A stretch of DNA of 64,000 bases, taken from the NCBI GenBank assembly GCA_022818135.1, contig JAFMSR010000001.1, forward strand, positions 38,806,858 through 38,870,857, in the 5' to 3' direction. Under the pieces are notes generated by a model, which saw only the letters and a program-made list of their open reading frames with translations, was not told where the DNA came from and searched no databases. Below are positions 11,269-23,761 of this stretch, one piece after another (within the stretch, counting starts at the first letter, position 1; the number at the start of each line of letters is the position of its first letter). Source of the stretch: Saxidomus purpurata. Taxonomy: Eukaryota > Mollusca > Bivalvia > Venerida > Veneridae. The position numbers were made by a program, and so were the translations under genes.

Positions 11269-11830
11269 AAGACCAACAACTTAAAAAGACTTTGTTACCT
11301 GTCGGTGTTGTTCTGTTGTTCAGACATGTCGTGTCCTGGAGTTTTACATCTTTCCAAAGAGACCAAATTCATGTTAAATGTGCTAAAAGCTTCAAACAGT
11401 AACATACTAATTTGAGATTGTTCTGTTCATTTGCAATTCATGTTGTATTCACTATTTAAGAAGTAGAACAAAACGGTTCTGTGGAAAATCGTTTATAAAT
11501 TACATGATACGTTGCTTCTTTCATTCGGCATTTCATGTTGTTCTAACCATTCTGTCATCAAAGATACTACACATTTCATCATGCAACTGATCAAAATAGT
11601 GCAGTTTTGTTCTGTTCAGTCTGTGATTTCTAGTTCCATTATTTTGATAGAGCAGTGTATGTTGTAAGTTTTGAAACACATTTGAAAGTGTCTGTAGAAA
11701 GTGTCCTATAAACGCATAATGAATCGTCTACATCATTTTTTACCATCATGTAAGCTTTACAGGCATTTGTTTTGGGTGTTTTTCAATAATTATCAAGCAT
11801 AACTGAATAAAAGTTTTAAAAACCTGACTC
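11269..11830 (+). other. HSP90 3' untranslated region
   Basis: AT-rich sequence between the stop codon and the first good polyadenylation signal. The end is estimated about 20 bp after AATAAA at 11806. Confidence 0.6.
11806..11811 (+). promoter_or_regulatory. Polyadenylation signal AATAAA of HSP90
   Basis: Canonical hexamer about 540 bp after the stop, preceded by T-rich sequence. Repetitive DNA begins about 50 bp further on, which fits the gene ending here. Confidence 0.65.
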
Positions 11831-11857
11831 TGTGTGTTAACTTCAGTTTTTGACCAC

Positions 11858-12400
11858 TAAAGGTGGGCATATTTTTATACAGCCAAAGGGGACGTATTAT
11901 GTTATCGCCTCGGTGTCCGTCTGTCCTTCCGTCCGTCTGTCCGTTGGCAATTTCCCTTCCGCTCTGTAACTCTTGAACCCCTTGAAGGATTTCGAAGAAA
12001 CCTGACACAAATGTTAACCAGACTGAGACGACGTGCAGAAGTAATGTTCCGGATGGCTGGATTCAAGGTCAAGGTCATACTTAGGGGTCAAAAGTCATGA
12101 TTGTTTCCCTTCCGCTCTGTAACTCTTGAACCCCGTGAAGGATTTCGAAGAAACCTGACAAATGTTAACCAGACTGAGATGACGTGCAGAAGCCATGTTC
12201 CGGATGGCTGGATTCAAGGTCAAGGTCATACTCGGGTCAAAGGTCATATGACTTTTTTTCCCTTCCGCTCTGTAACTCTTGAACCCCGTGAATGATTTTG
12301 AAGAAACCTGACACAAATGTTTACCACATTGAGACGATGTGCAGAAGCCATGTTCTGGATGGCTCGCTTCAAGGTCACAGGGTTCAAGCGTCGTATAACT
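11858..12400 (+). repeat. Dispersed repeat with three ~145-165 bp tandem modules
   Basis: Starts 'aggtgggcatattt' followed by a CCGTCCGTCTGT-type stretch. Modules starting 'tttcccttccgctctgtaac' then occur at 11951, 12114 and 12257, each with 'gaagaaacctgaca' and 'tcaaggtc'. The first two modules carry TCAAGGTCAAGGTCA (12063-12077, 12214-12228). It is related to the families at 12815, 40805 and 56718. Confidence 0.8.
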
Positions 12401-12553
12401 GTGTGGATATTGCTCTGCATTTACTCTTGATTACAGTGCTCTTGTTGCCCTTGAATTATCGAAAATTATGAAATTAGCCTTCTCGGCTCATAGTTCAAAC
12501 AGGTGAATTGAGCCTTGTCTGCTCTATAGTTCTAGCAGCAGGTTTTACAGTGT

Positions 12554-12566
12554 GGGGGGGGGGGGG
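12554..12566 (+). repeat. G homopolymer (13 bases)
   Basis: Short G run about 85 bp before the very long one. Simple-sequence instability. Confidence 0.9.
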
Positions 12567-12648
12567 TTGGATATTGTTAAAAACAAATGAACTGCCAGAT
12601 ACTGAGTATATGACGAGGTAATTTGTGAGTGTTGAACTTTTCCTGATG

Positions 12649-12781
<133 letters not shown>

Positions 12782-12814
12782 ACAGTTTGGCACTCTTGTT
12801 TTTATATCTCTGTA

Positions 12815-13320
12815 GGTGGGCATATTAAAATCGCACCATGTGTCCGTCACAATTTAATGAATTCATGTATGGGCCGTAACTTCCAACATTCATGAAGGGA
12901 TTTTCAAATTGTGTCGCTTATGTTGAGCACATCAAGACAATGTGTTGTGTGCAAGAACCACATCTCCGTCTCGAAGATCCAGGTCATACTTTGAGTTTAC
13001 AGACCATGGAATCCTGTATAGATGGTAGCTGTTGTGCATGGAAGGATTTTGAAATTGTATGACGCGCATGTGGAGTGTGCAAGTCCCGCATCCTTGCCTT
13101 GAAGGTTAAGGTCACACTGAAGTCGGAGGTTTCAAAATCCTATATACATGTATATGCACGTGTATATCCAGATTGTTTATATTGAAGAATTTTAAAATGA
13201 AATGATACAAATGTTCAGCTTGTGGAGATAAAATCATGTGGCAGTACTGAATCTGCACCTTGAAGGACAAGGTCACAAGACGCCAATTTTGGGGCATTTG
13301 TTACCAGGAACAGCTAAAGC
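12815..13320 (+). repeat. 'gggcatatt' dispersed repeat, copy A
   Basis: Begins 'gtaggtgggcatattaaaat' and runs colinearly with 56718-57455, sharing 'aatcctatata', 'gtccagattg'-like and 'cagtactgaa' segments. Contains modules of roughly 150-170 bp, several with AGGTCA-type motifs. It matches an animal interspersed repeat without a visible coding region, and its class is unknown. Confidence 0.75.
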
Positions 13321-13960
13321 AGAAACTGGATAGTGCTCGAGTTGAGCTAGTGTTTGGTTTGTGTATTGAACGCCACAGTCTATGGATCAGAAAAAAAAGC
13401 AGAACAAATCTTTTGAATGCAGTCTCCGGGTTTCAAACAGACTGACCAATTCTGTCTTTCTTTTACCTACAGTATTTGATATTTTGATCCCTATGCTGAC
13501 TATGATTTTAAGTTTAGGTTTAAATACTTGAATGGGAAAAATATTGGAAATTGCAGCTTTGCCTGATGTTAAGCACATCCAAGTCTGCAACAAAAAGGTG
13601 CTTTGACTGCTTTGACTGCATTGACAGTCAAACTTGAAGTCATTTTAGCTAGTCCTATGTGGTTGGGGGGGGGGGGGGGTATTGTATAGCACAAAGCACA
13701 TTACATCAATGCAACACCAAAAGGTTTTACTGGTAGTGAGAACGAGGTCATAATGTTGCATGAAGCTACAGCTGTTGTACCGTAAATGTTCGCTATGCAC
13801 TGTAACCTTTCCTGCAGCCTGAATGACCAACTTCCATCTCCATGGTTGACACGAGACAACACTAGTCTTCGTCGATGGTTGAAGAGATTTGATTATCTAG
13901 GAAAACTGCACAGACATGTTCTATCTTGAGTGATTTTCACAAGACCATGTATTTGGGTGT
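13321..13960. other. Intergenic, nothing recognised except a G run
   Basis: No gene or clear repeat is seen. A 15-base G homopolymer lies at 13665-13679. Confidence 0.4.
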
Positions 13961-13964
13961 GTCC

Positions 13965-14100
13965 TGGTTGAACTTTTGTTGAAGTCCACCTCTGAATAGA
14001 GACCATTCTGTGAAGAAAGGCAGACATGTAGAAACAGCTCTGTTCATATAAACACCTGTGAATAGAGACTACCTGTCAACAAAAACTACAACTCCTGGGT
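13965..14100 (+). repeat. Degenerate copy of the 54349-type MITE
   Basis: Contains 'gtccacctctgaatagagacc' and 'aacacctgtgaatagagac', matching the body of the element at 54349-54557. Terminal repeats are not preserved. Confidence 0.45.
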
Positions 14101-14219
14101 ATAATTTATTTGTTCATAGATTTGACTACAGGGTAAATTGATGCTTATTCCCAGTTGGGAAATATAAACTATGTTCATCACACCAAATGTCCACGCTGTG
14201 ACTTCTATTAGTGAGGGCC

Positions 14220-15580
14220 AATTTTCAAATATAAACTTCACAAAGTTGTTGCCCATAACACAAAGGTGTGTCATGCACCACACTTTGAGAGCTACCTAGG
14301 TCAATGTCACACTGGGCTCAAAACCTGTAATGTAAGAGTACATACATGTCCCTGTGCGTAATGTTACTTCTACATGCATACACTGATTTTGAAATAACTA
14401 TACAATTGCCCCCATACACCAATGGTTAGACTGGCATTCAGTCCTTACATTTACTATTTCTTAATTAACTCCCTTTGCTGCCAAAAATGTAAGATGATTG
14501 AGCTGTGCTAGAATGAAAGGCTGAAAGTATTTTGCTTGGAGTTTAATAAAATAGATAATCTAGCCTGGTGGCGAGGCTAAACAATGGTGTGTCATGCATC
14601 ACACACCTAGGGAGCTACTTAAAAGGTCAAGGTTGTGCTCGTGGCTCAAAACCTGTGGTTTTGGATTCTATACCTGTATTTGTGTCGGTAATGTATTCTA
14701 CATGCATACACTGATTTTGAAATAACTTCATGCAATTGTCCCCATACACCAATAGTGTGTTGTGTGTCACAGCCTGGGAGCAAACTTGGTCAAGGTCGCC
14801 ATTTGGGCTCAAAACCTGCAGTGTTAAACACCTGTCCAGTATGTTGTGTATGGCTTGTGACGTTAATTTTGAAATAACTTGACACAATTGTTGCACATTG
14901 CATATACTCATTGCACATACTCACCACACCTAGGGAGCTACTTTTAAGGTCAAAGGTTGCTCTTAACATTCAAATCCTGTGAAACGGTCACATAACGGGC
15001 TGTTTTTTTAACTGGAACAGTCATGAATTGACAGATTTTGATAAATTCAGTTGTCCATGCAGTTGTCCATGCCACATAACCTTTCAAAGTTGAGGTCTAA
15101 TTTCGTGCTCAAAACCAGTGATGCAGGGCTATATATCAAAATTCGGTGTCGGTGGTGTGGGGGGCTATAACTTCAGCATTAGTTAATTGATTTTAAAATC
15201 TTGGATGACTATAATTAATTTGACCTTAACTGAAGGGTGTGTCATGCACAACTCCTTTTGGGTTATATTGAAGTCAACAAGGTCGCACTTTGGGGCTCAA
15301 AACATATGATACAGGGCTACATGTAACTAGTGATTGTTACATTTTAGATTGGGCTGTAACTGCTGCATGCACAGACTGATTTTGAAACAAGTCCCATACA
15401 ATGTCTGCCCAAGATCAAAGCCACCTTTTAGGGTCAAATGTCACAAGACTAACTCTCCTCAATCCCTTGAAGGATTTTTTTGAAACTTTGGTAAAATGTT
15501 TACCTCATGGAGACAATGTGCAATATCCATGTTTCAACCAAGGCTGCCCAAGTTAGGGTCAAATGTCATGTTTCATCTTT
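14220..15580 (+). repeat. Diverged tandem repeat block
   Basis: Recurring modules with 'ggctcaaaacctgt', 'actgattttgaaataactt', 'tgtgtcatgca' and 'ggtcaaggt' near 14270, 14590, 14760, 14930, 15090 and 15280. They are old, diverged modules related in style to the other CAAGGTC-containing families here. No coding potential is seen. Confidence 0.65.
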
Positions 15581-15599
15581 CAAATCTTTAGGTTTTTCT

Positions 15600-17100
15600 T
15601 GAAGCTGGTCATTTTGATCATACCATTCTGTCTTATCTTTTCTTTGTACTGCATGGCAATACTTCATTTACTTGTTGCAAAAACCATGCAGTATAAGGTC
15701 ATGTGAGTGACTCAAGAGGTGTAGGGATTCTTTTCTATTGTTTAGGCATACACCTGCACTGTACTGCCACAAAAAAGAGGCGTACAAGAGAACTTAATTA
15801 ACAATAGCCTGATTCAATCAGGACAGCCAAGTTTGACCATAATAGGATCTGTAGGGACCACTGCTCATAAGATAAGTAAAAAACAACCAACTTCATGAAA
15901 TATTTGAATATATATATATTTTTGAAAACAACAAACATGTATAAAATTGCATTATCTACTATGAATGTATAGAAAGCAATGTATCAAGATGTCAAACTCC
16001 TATTAAATACAAGCTGTTTTGAAGAATAATTTTCATTTACAAATTTTAAATGCAGACAAAGGTTTGTTTTATTTACTTTTATGATTTCCACTTCAAAGGG
16101 AAATGCCACAAAATATGCTACATTTCTATGCTTTATGTTGAAAACAGGATTGCCTCAACAATATCCACCGTGCGTACTGTAACGTTTCACATTATGCACA
16201 TTTTTTTTCAAGTAAAATTCCAGCTGAAATAGGTGTGTGTAAAAAGCGTGGAGGAAATAATAGCTTTTAACCCAATACACCAAACCTTCCTGCTACTAGT
16301 ATGAAATAATAACTTTCCAAATATTACTTTTCCTATTTTGACTGGGAGAGTCAATTTAAAAAAAAAACTGCATGCAGGAGTTGCTTCCTTTCCACTGCCA
16401 AAATCTCTTATCAACAACAACAAAAACACAAAGGAAATCACTGTGAAGAAAGAAACTATAACTTTATGTAATGTCACTTTAAGAAAACTATTTCTTAGGC
16501 GATTTTTTGTTCTGGTTTCAGCAATGGCTTTATAGGTAGCAATACTTTAAAATTCCTGCAGTCTTTTCACCACTTCACAAACAAAAAGTTGTGCCTACAC
16601 ATTACAAATAGTTTCATAATTTTATGGAGAAGAAATCACCATATTGGCTAAAATGGTTGAACTTTGCTTCCGCTTATTTTGTTTCAAAAGTGATGTTATT
16701 TATGAAATATTTAGTACAAGGAGTATGAATAAAGTTGCAAACAGACCACGTATAAAAATATGAAGAACTCTACAAAAATAACAAAATTGCTGAAAACGTT
16801 GACCAAACAACAACAAATATGAGCTCTGCTGTTGCAGTATAAATATGATGTAGTTTGTGAAAAGAGACCCACACATATTCTTGTTACCTTAGTTTACCTG
16901 TAGATTTTCAACCATTTTTGAGCATTATAATCTTCATTTGAAGAATATACATGTAATTGTGAAAAGAGATGGTTCAAATATGTAAGTGAAATGCCAAGTT
17001 GGTCATTTTCACTGATGTCATAATTTTATATATTTCCTGTATATGACTGTGGTTCTAAACGAGCTTCTATTGATCAGTGTAAAAGGGGTACTTTATTTCA
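15600..17100. other. AT-rich intergenic DNA, nothing recognised
   Basis: No supportable gene. Open frames are short, unsupported by splice context, and show no recognisable protein. Part of this stretch could belong to a long 3' end of the minus-strand gene, but no polyadenylation site could be fixed. Confidence 0.35.
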
Positions 17101-17111
17101 TTACTTATACA

Positions 17112-17266
17112 CAGTAAACTCGGTATATTGAACGGCTCAGGGTATAGTGAAATTCCGGTATATACAGAATAAATTTTAAGAAAATTCTGTATGGATAAAA
17201 CATACTCGTGATATAAAGAGCAAATGTAAATGGTACCAAGATGTTCATTACATACAGAGTTTACTG
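17112..17266 (-). mobile_element. TA-type MITE, family M1, copy 1
   Basis: Terminal inverted repeats CAGTAAACTC and GAGTTTACTG delimit 155 bp. The right side is followed by TA; the left TA has mutated to CA. The body resembles the copies at 21100, 23070 and 38667. CAGT termini with TA target sites fit the Tc1/mariner-pogo group. It carries no transposase. Confidence 0.65.
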
Positions 17267-17269
17267 TAA

Positions 17270-20200
17270 TCAACAATGTATCAATCAAACTGATACTGCT
17301 ATATATATATATAAGTTCAGGCTTCACACATTCAGTTTTTTGTGCTTCAAGAAAATTTCCACTTCAAAAGTTTGTGATACTGTATAGAAGCTTAAAAACT
17401 CATTTTTTCAATGGAATAGATGATACAGTTCTAAACAAAATAACACTGAGGACGTGTAATACTAGCAAACAAGACAGTTAATGAAAGTATGCTCCAAAAA
17501 TATTGAAGAAGTGCATAGATAGATCATAAATATATGTATGCTTATTTACACAACTTTAATGAATATTTATATGTAAAACTGAATTTCCAATAACCTCTCC
17601 CAGAACACTTAGTTTTATGAACTCTGTTGACCGAATATAACTGTAAGGTCTACTAGAATATTATATAAACTCTAGGTTTAATATTAAAGCTAAATGTCTA
17701 TATTATGAATGAATTATTAGTCTTTAATCAAGTACCAGTATATCTCCATACAAGAAATGTAACATTAGTAAACTCACACCTATAACTGTACTGTACTTTA
17801 CCTTTGCACTGACCTTGAACTTTAGATTATTGACCTGACCAGAAGTTTGTTCATGTCATATTGCAGACTTCCTTAACAAATACAAGCTTAACACAAGATG
17901 GACTTTAAACAGATAGACAAGTAAGTCATTCAATGGACACTGAAGACCACTATGCTAAAATACAAGACTGCAACTTTCAAGTCAGCAAAAACAATGAATT
18001 AACATGAAAATATATTATTTCAGACAGCTTTTTCATGCATTATGTCATTTGGTACAGACTGGTACCCGGTACTGGTATAATAAGGTCTACAATATCAACA
18101 TGTCAAAACAACATTTCCTAAAACAGGCAGTATATTCATAAGAACTCAATTTAGCATACCATCATTTTAAATCAGCCCAAAATTGAAATGATTGTACAGA
18201 AAAGTAATAATTTATACAGTAATAAGGCAAGTTCAAAAACCCATGTCTTTTCTCTAATTTTGAAACATCAAGATTTAACCCATATAACTTAAATGTTTAT
18301 ACATTAAGAGTAATTTTTCAAAACAATATAAATATTTTACCCAGGCAAGATAAATTTCACTATGGCTAATACTGTTATTGCATAAAAACATATCAGTAAA
18401 ATATCACAGAAGATTTCTAGAGACAGAATATTATACAAGTTTAAATTCTAAAAGACAGAAACAATTATATGTAAGTAAAAAGAATATGTTACAAAGAACA
18501 TTGGCTCAGTCAATTACATGTAAATAAAATTAACTTTTTTTACAAATATAATAAGTAGGTACAGTAGAACATATGTGTCGATGGTTACCTAGATTCCTGT
18601 AAGTTCCTACTTAATGCCCATTTCCAGTTTAAAACACTGTACATTTGTATTAAGTTGTACACCTTTATTCAGCTGTACACCGAATTAAGGTTGAACATGT
18701 TCACCTAGCATATCCTATGTTGTACACTTGCATGGAGTTGTACACCTATATTAATTTGTACACCTGTACTAAACTGCACAACTACACCTGTTTTAATTTT
18801 TATTAATAACTAAATAATATTAGATATGATACAGGTTAACTTATTCTTGCAATATGGTAGAAACATCACCAATAAATACCAAAACTTGGCCAATACGGGA
18901 AAAACATGGCCAATATGAAACTTGGCCAATATGAGATCTAGCCAATCAGATTTAACAATTTGCTCAACCAATACAGGACCCTGTTTCAGTAGTTCTGGAT
19001 GCAATTTTGAGACAACTGCATTGAATCTCGCATTTGTTTCCAACATTTTGCCAAAATGAAAACTTCCTTACATCAATACCGATTAGAAATATTTAAAGAT
19101 ATATTGCAAAACTATTATATAATTAACTTATGATATTGTCATTAATTATTTGTCATCATATTCACTGAATGAACAGTGACCTAATGCCAAAATGATTATC
19201 AGCCCAATTAAAGGCCAATATGAATTCCACTAATTAATAACATTAAAGTACACCTAAATTAATCAGTACACCAATACTTGTCTGAACTCAAGTCATTGAG
19301 AGGAGTTAATGTTAGTCACGAGAACTTGTTCTACAATCAGTGTAACATAAATATCGGTTTGAAGTAAACGCATATTAAACTATACATCTATTTTCAATGG
19401 CAGTTTTGTTGTTTCTGAGGTTTGTCTCCTTATCACATGTTTTACTGTATCTACATCTCCTGCAAGTCTCTCTTAAATATAACTAGAATGGTAGTATCAC
19501 AGGCGTATTACGTATATATTGTGTAAATTCACATACTTATTTACATTATAATATGAGTAACTTAAAGTAACAGTTTTGTACAATGAAAATTAAAAATCCA
19601 CACGATTTTATAAAACGTAATCTGATGTATCAGGCAGAAAGATGTCACTTAAATGTAGAGCAAACTTTTAGGTAAAGACAATGGAAATGCATGTTACTTA
19701 ATCCTGTCTTCTTCTTCATTTGGACTTTTTGTAGTCCCAGCTGACCCTAGGATTTCTCCCCAGGTGAACCAGCCAAGACCCCAGTATGACTCCCATGCAT
19801 ACTGGTACCAAACAAAATTTCAAAATCTAGGGAGTTTTGTTTTACCTGACTGCATTTGTCCAAATATTCTTCTTAAGCCAAAAAATTTACTCCCATCTTT
19901 TGTGACAAAAGATCATCAAAACAAAGCAAACAAAATGTAGTTAGATTTCAGTTTTATAAGTGGTAAAAAGAAAAGGTATTGCAGGTACACTTTTAAACCA
20001 AATATTTTATATCAAATTGACATCTTTCTGCAATAATGCTTCAAGATATTTATCTACAGCTAGTATAAAAGTTGTGTAGAAAAGCCCACTTTACATATTA
20101 CAAGTCTCATAAACTGCATTTACTGGTCAGCAAAAACAAGTATCAAGTAAGTCAGTCCTTGGGGACAGGTAATACACAAAAATATATCATGTCTGCAAAT

Positions 20201-21099
20201 AAGAAAGTAAAGAAGTGAAGCTACACTGATGACAACTTCCCCACATACAACAGGTGGAGATTATAAACAAATCTACTGCCTCCTATTAATGATTCCTTCT
20301 AAAATAAAAAAAAAAAACAACATTTGGTGAAACTTTCACCAAACCTAACTGTGAAAAAAACTTTTGATTTGTCCTTTTGATCAAATATGACTCCTAAGTG
20401 AATGCAAGAATTCAAAGGAAAAAAATGTCATCAGACAATGTTTAGTCTAAACTACTTATGGGCTGCACTTCTACCATGTACATATCCATTTTCCAAATTA
20501 GGCATTACCGGTACCATTTATTATTTACACAGGTGTTTCAAAATAAAAATCTTTTTTTTTTCAATTTGCCCACTTATTAGTGAACATTTTAAAATTACCA
20601 CGATTCAAGGACTTTAGCGGAAAAATCATATAATTATAAAGGGTTAGTTGTGAAACTAATGTATCTGAATATAAACAAAGAAACAGATACAATAGTTTTA
20701 CAATCAACACTTGATATATCTACCTTCTAGGAATACTAAAAATATGAATGATATAACTGAAGTGTATATAAAGGAGATCAGCTGAAAGATAGCAGCTATT
20801 GTTAGATATAAAATTTGATAACTGTGAGTACTTTGTACTCCAAGTAAGCTATAAATGTGAAATGAAAACATGATGAAGCAAATCATGCCTTCTACAAAAC
20901 AACGACTTAAGTCTGATATGTCTATTTGTAAGCTAATAAAATTTTAGAGAAAAATGTGGTTTCTTTTTGCTATGACTGGATGAAGTAATATACTATGTAA
21001 TAGCTAAAATGCCAAGTTTCTTGATTATCATCAATACCTAGCTTCTGACTATCTATTTTCCTAAAAGAAAATGCGTTTTCAAAAGTTTCTACACTACCG
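17270..21099. other. AT-rich intergenic DNA with small degenerate repeats
   Basis: No gene is supported. An (AT)n run lies near 17300. From about 18645 to 18795 the motif 'ttgtacacct' recurs about six times, and from 18850 to 18960 'tggccaata' recurs about five times. The rest looks like unique, AT-rich sequence. Confidence 0.4.
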
Positions 21100-21263
21100 T
21101 GACCCTTTGGACCATTTAAATAGTTCCTTATAAACGAAGTTTGTCATATCCATATTACATATTCATATAAGATAAAGAAAGAAAAAAAAATTGGGCAGAG
21201 AAAAAATGTTCCTTATATCCGGATTTTCGTTATATCCGGAGTCTTTATATACGGAGTTTACTG
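21100..21263 (+). mobile_element. TA-type MITE, family M1, copy 2 (left end lost)
   Basis: Shares 'ggaccat', 'gttccttata' and the 'ttatatccgga' region with the copy at 23070, and ends in GAGTTTACTG followed by TA. The left terminal repeat is not recognisable. Confidence 0.55.
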
Positions 21264-23069
21264 TACTGTAATTCTAAAAATTTTCAGGAGTTTTTAATTT
21301 TTACAAATAAATTATGATTTGCAAAAGAAGGACGCAAGATAGTCGTAAGTACTTCTTTACGACTGTTTTGAGTTAAACCCTCGAAATTTTAATATTACAT
21401 TAAAACAGAAATCTACACTAATGTGATGTGAAATTTTCTTATTTACAGTGTAAAGTACAATAGTGAAAATTCCAAAGAATAGAAAAGTTAAAATGCCTTT
21501 ATTTTCTAATCATGCAACTAAACAGGAAAATTGGAACGCTGTAAACAGCTATACTGTAGTATTCCAATACTGAACATGCTATATTTTACTAGTATCATTA
21601 TATGCTATTAGAATGACCATGAACGGGACTGGTGTATGAATTTTCCAGATCAATTCATTTGAATTTTAGGTAGTGGCACTATCAATCTTACTGAACTGAA
21701 AAACATATTGCAAATTTGAGGTTTGTATCATCTCAGAATATTCTAAACATTATTGTATGTACTTGTCTTTTGCAAACAATTGTAAGTCCATTCCGTACAA
21801 GCATTACGGAAAAAATGATAGACATTTCCTATCTAAATTTAAATGAACAGATCCAGAAAGGTCATACACCTGTAGGGGTAGTTTGACAGCACAGTATAGA
21901 TGTGGATGATTTGTATTACTTCTTTTCAAAGTTTTACTAATTTCAAGAACTTTCAGCACTTTGATTTTATTGTGTATAAAATAAATCAAAGTTCTGAAAG
22001 AACCTAAAATCAAGCTTTTGTCTCTTTTGTCTATGGCTTGTAAAATTACCATTTATCTGATGAGCTTCCAAACTGATCCAAAGAAACCAGATGCCACATG
22101 TACTTCAGTCTACCCAGGTGTAAAATGAGGACATTTGTGTACCAGTAATGAAAATATGTCTGAGCTATCTCTGATACATTAATGGGTTAACCATAGATCG
22201 TGTCTAAATAAAAAGCTATAAGGAAAAAGTTGAAAGAGCTTGATTTGGAATCAAGCTGACTAAAATAAGAATCCAAACTCCAGCCAGATCTTCAACTTCT
22301 CGTAGAGACTTCCGCATCTAATAGATTAAAAAAGATAAAATGATGCAGAGTTCATATCAAACTTTAAAGCACCACTTTATGCACCAAATAAATTACATTC
22401 TATTTCATATGTCACCGACCAGAACTGTTTTGGTTTCAAGTCATCAAAAATAGTAAGAAAAAAAAAAAAACCCACACACACATAGAAGTCTTAAAACTCT
22501 TAAATAAACTGCATAAGACTTTTATACATTGCTTAGCAATTCATATCAGCTAAATGTGTATAATCAGCTGGATTAAGCAACTAGATATGCATGTACCTGT
22601 CATATCTAAATTGCTTAATACAGGCTTGACTGTATTAAAATAATTTATGTGTATGCTTGTTCATGTATTTTTAGACAAGTAACAATATGCATGTCATGTC
22701 ATTTAAAGCTATATGACTGATAAAACCAATCTTTTAATCTCAACAGGACTAGCTTGAGATAAGTATTTCAAAACAGAATTTTATGTTTCACCTGATGAGG
22801 ACTATGATTAAAAGTTGAAACGTGTTGTGAAACTGGAGTTTGTCTTCTTTTATTAAGAAAAACATCAAGTTGACTTATTTTGAAATTCCCGTTCTAGATG
22901 ATGGCTTAATCTTTTCCCCTATATGTCCCAATTTTCGCATATATTTACAACTGAAATCAGTCTTATTGAGTATGTATGTCTAATACAGTAAGGCCATACC
23001 TAGATTATCTTGTGCTTAATGTTGTACCCTATTCTAAAAACATGCCTAAATATCAGGAAAATACTATTA
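21264..23069. other. AT-rich intergenic DNA, nothing recognised
   Basis: No coding exon or clear repeat could be supported. Confidence 0.35.
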
Positions 23070-23266
23070 CAGTAAACTCCATTTATAACAAACTCCTTGG
23101 GACCATATAAATTTGTTCCTTATATCCAGAGTTTATTTAATTTCATATCCATGTAATCATTTTTATATAACATAAAGCAAGGAAAAAAAAACTTGGGCTG
23201 AGAATTTTTTACCTTAATTCTGGAATTTCGTTATATATCCGTAGTTGTTATACATGGAGTTAACTG
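23070..23266 (+). mobile_element. TA-type MITE, family M1, copy 3 (best preserved)
   Basis: CAGTAAACTCC at the left and GGAGTTAACTG at the right, flanked on both sides by TA (23068-23069 and 23267-23268). Length 197 bp. Non-autonomous. Confidence 0.75.
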
Positions 23267-23507
23267 TAATAGGATTTGTCACATGTGTCTGTTTGTTATT
23301 TATCTGTAAGTATTGGTTTCATTTTAATAATTTTGGAAAAGAAAAGCAAAGCCGAAGAGGGGCTTATTTCTATAAAAGTTTTTTTATCTTAATGTCACTT
23401 ATTTGGGAGAATGTGCACAAAAGGGGATGCTAATCACAAGACAAACTGGTTTGGCCTTACAAATAAAACACTATGAAGTTAACATCAGTTTATAATAAAT
23501 GAAAATA

Positions 23508-23761
23508 TCATGAGTCGAAGAAGTCGTCTTTCTTAGATTCATCAATTCCATTGGATGTGATATGTGACGCACTTGGTGGGTTTTTATTGAAAGCATTATC
23601 AAAACTATCTATCGTGTTAGCGCTGATTCCACGAGTAAGCCTTGTACCCTTATGGCCGGCTTGTTTTTGAGGACTTGACCTTCCGGAATAAATCCTTTCT
23701 GCTGAGTCCACTGAATGTGTTTCGTTATTGTTGTTGTTGTCACCATCAAGCCAGGAATCAG
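23508..23761 (-). CDS. STMND1-like last coding exon
   Basis: Starts TTTTCAG|CTGATT, restoring Ala-Asp-Ser-Trp-Leu-Asp. Contains a run of five Asn and a Ser-rich tail, and ends DDFFDS with stop TGA at 23510-23508. Confidence 0.75.
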
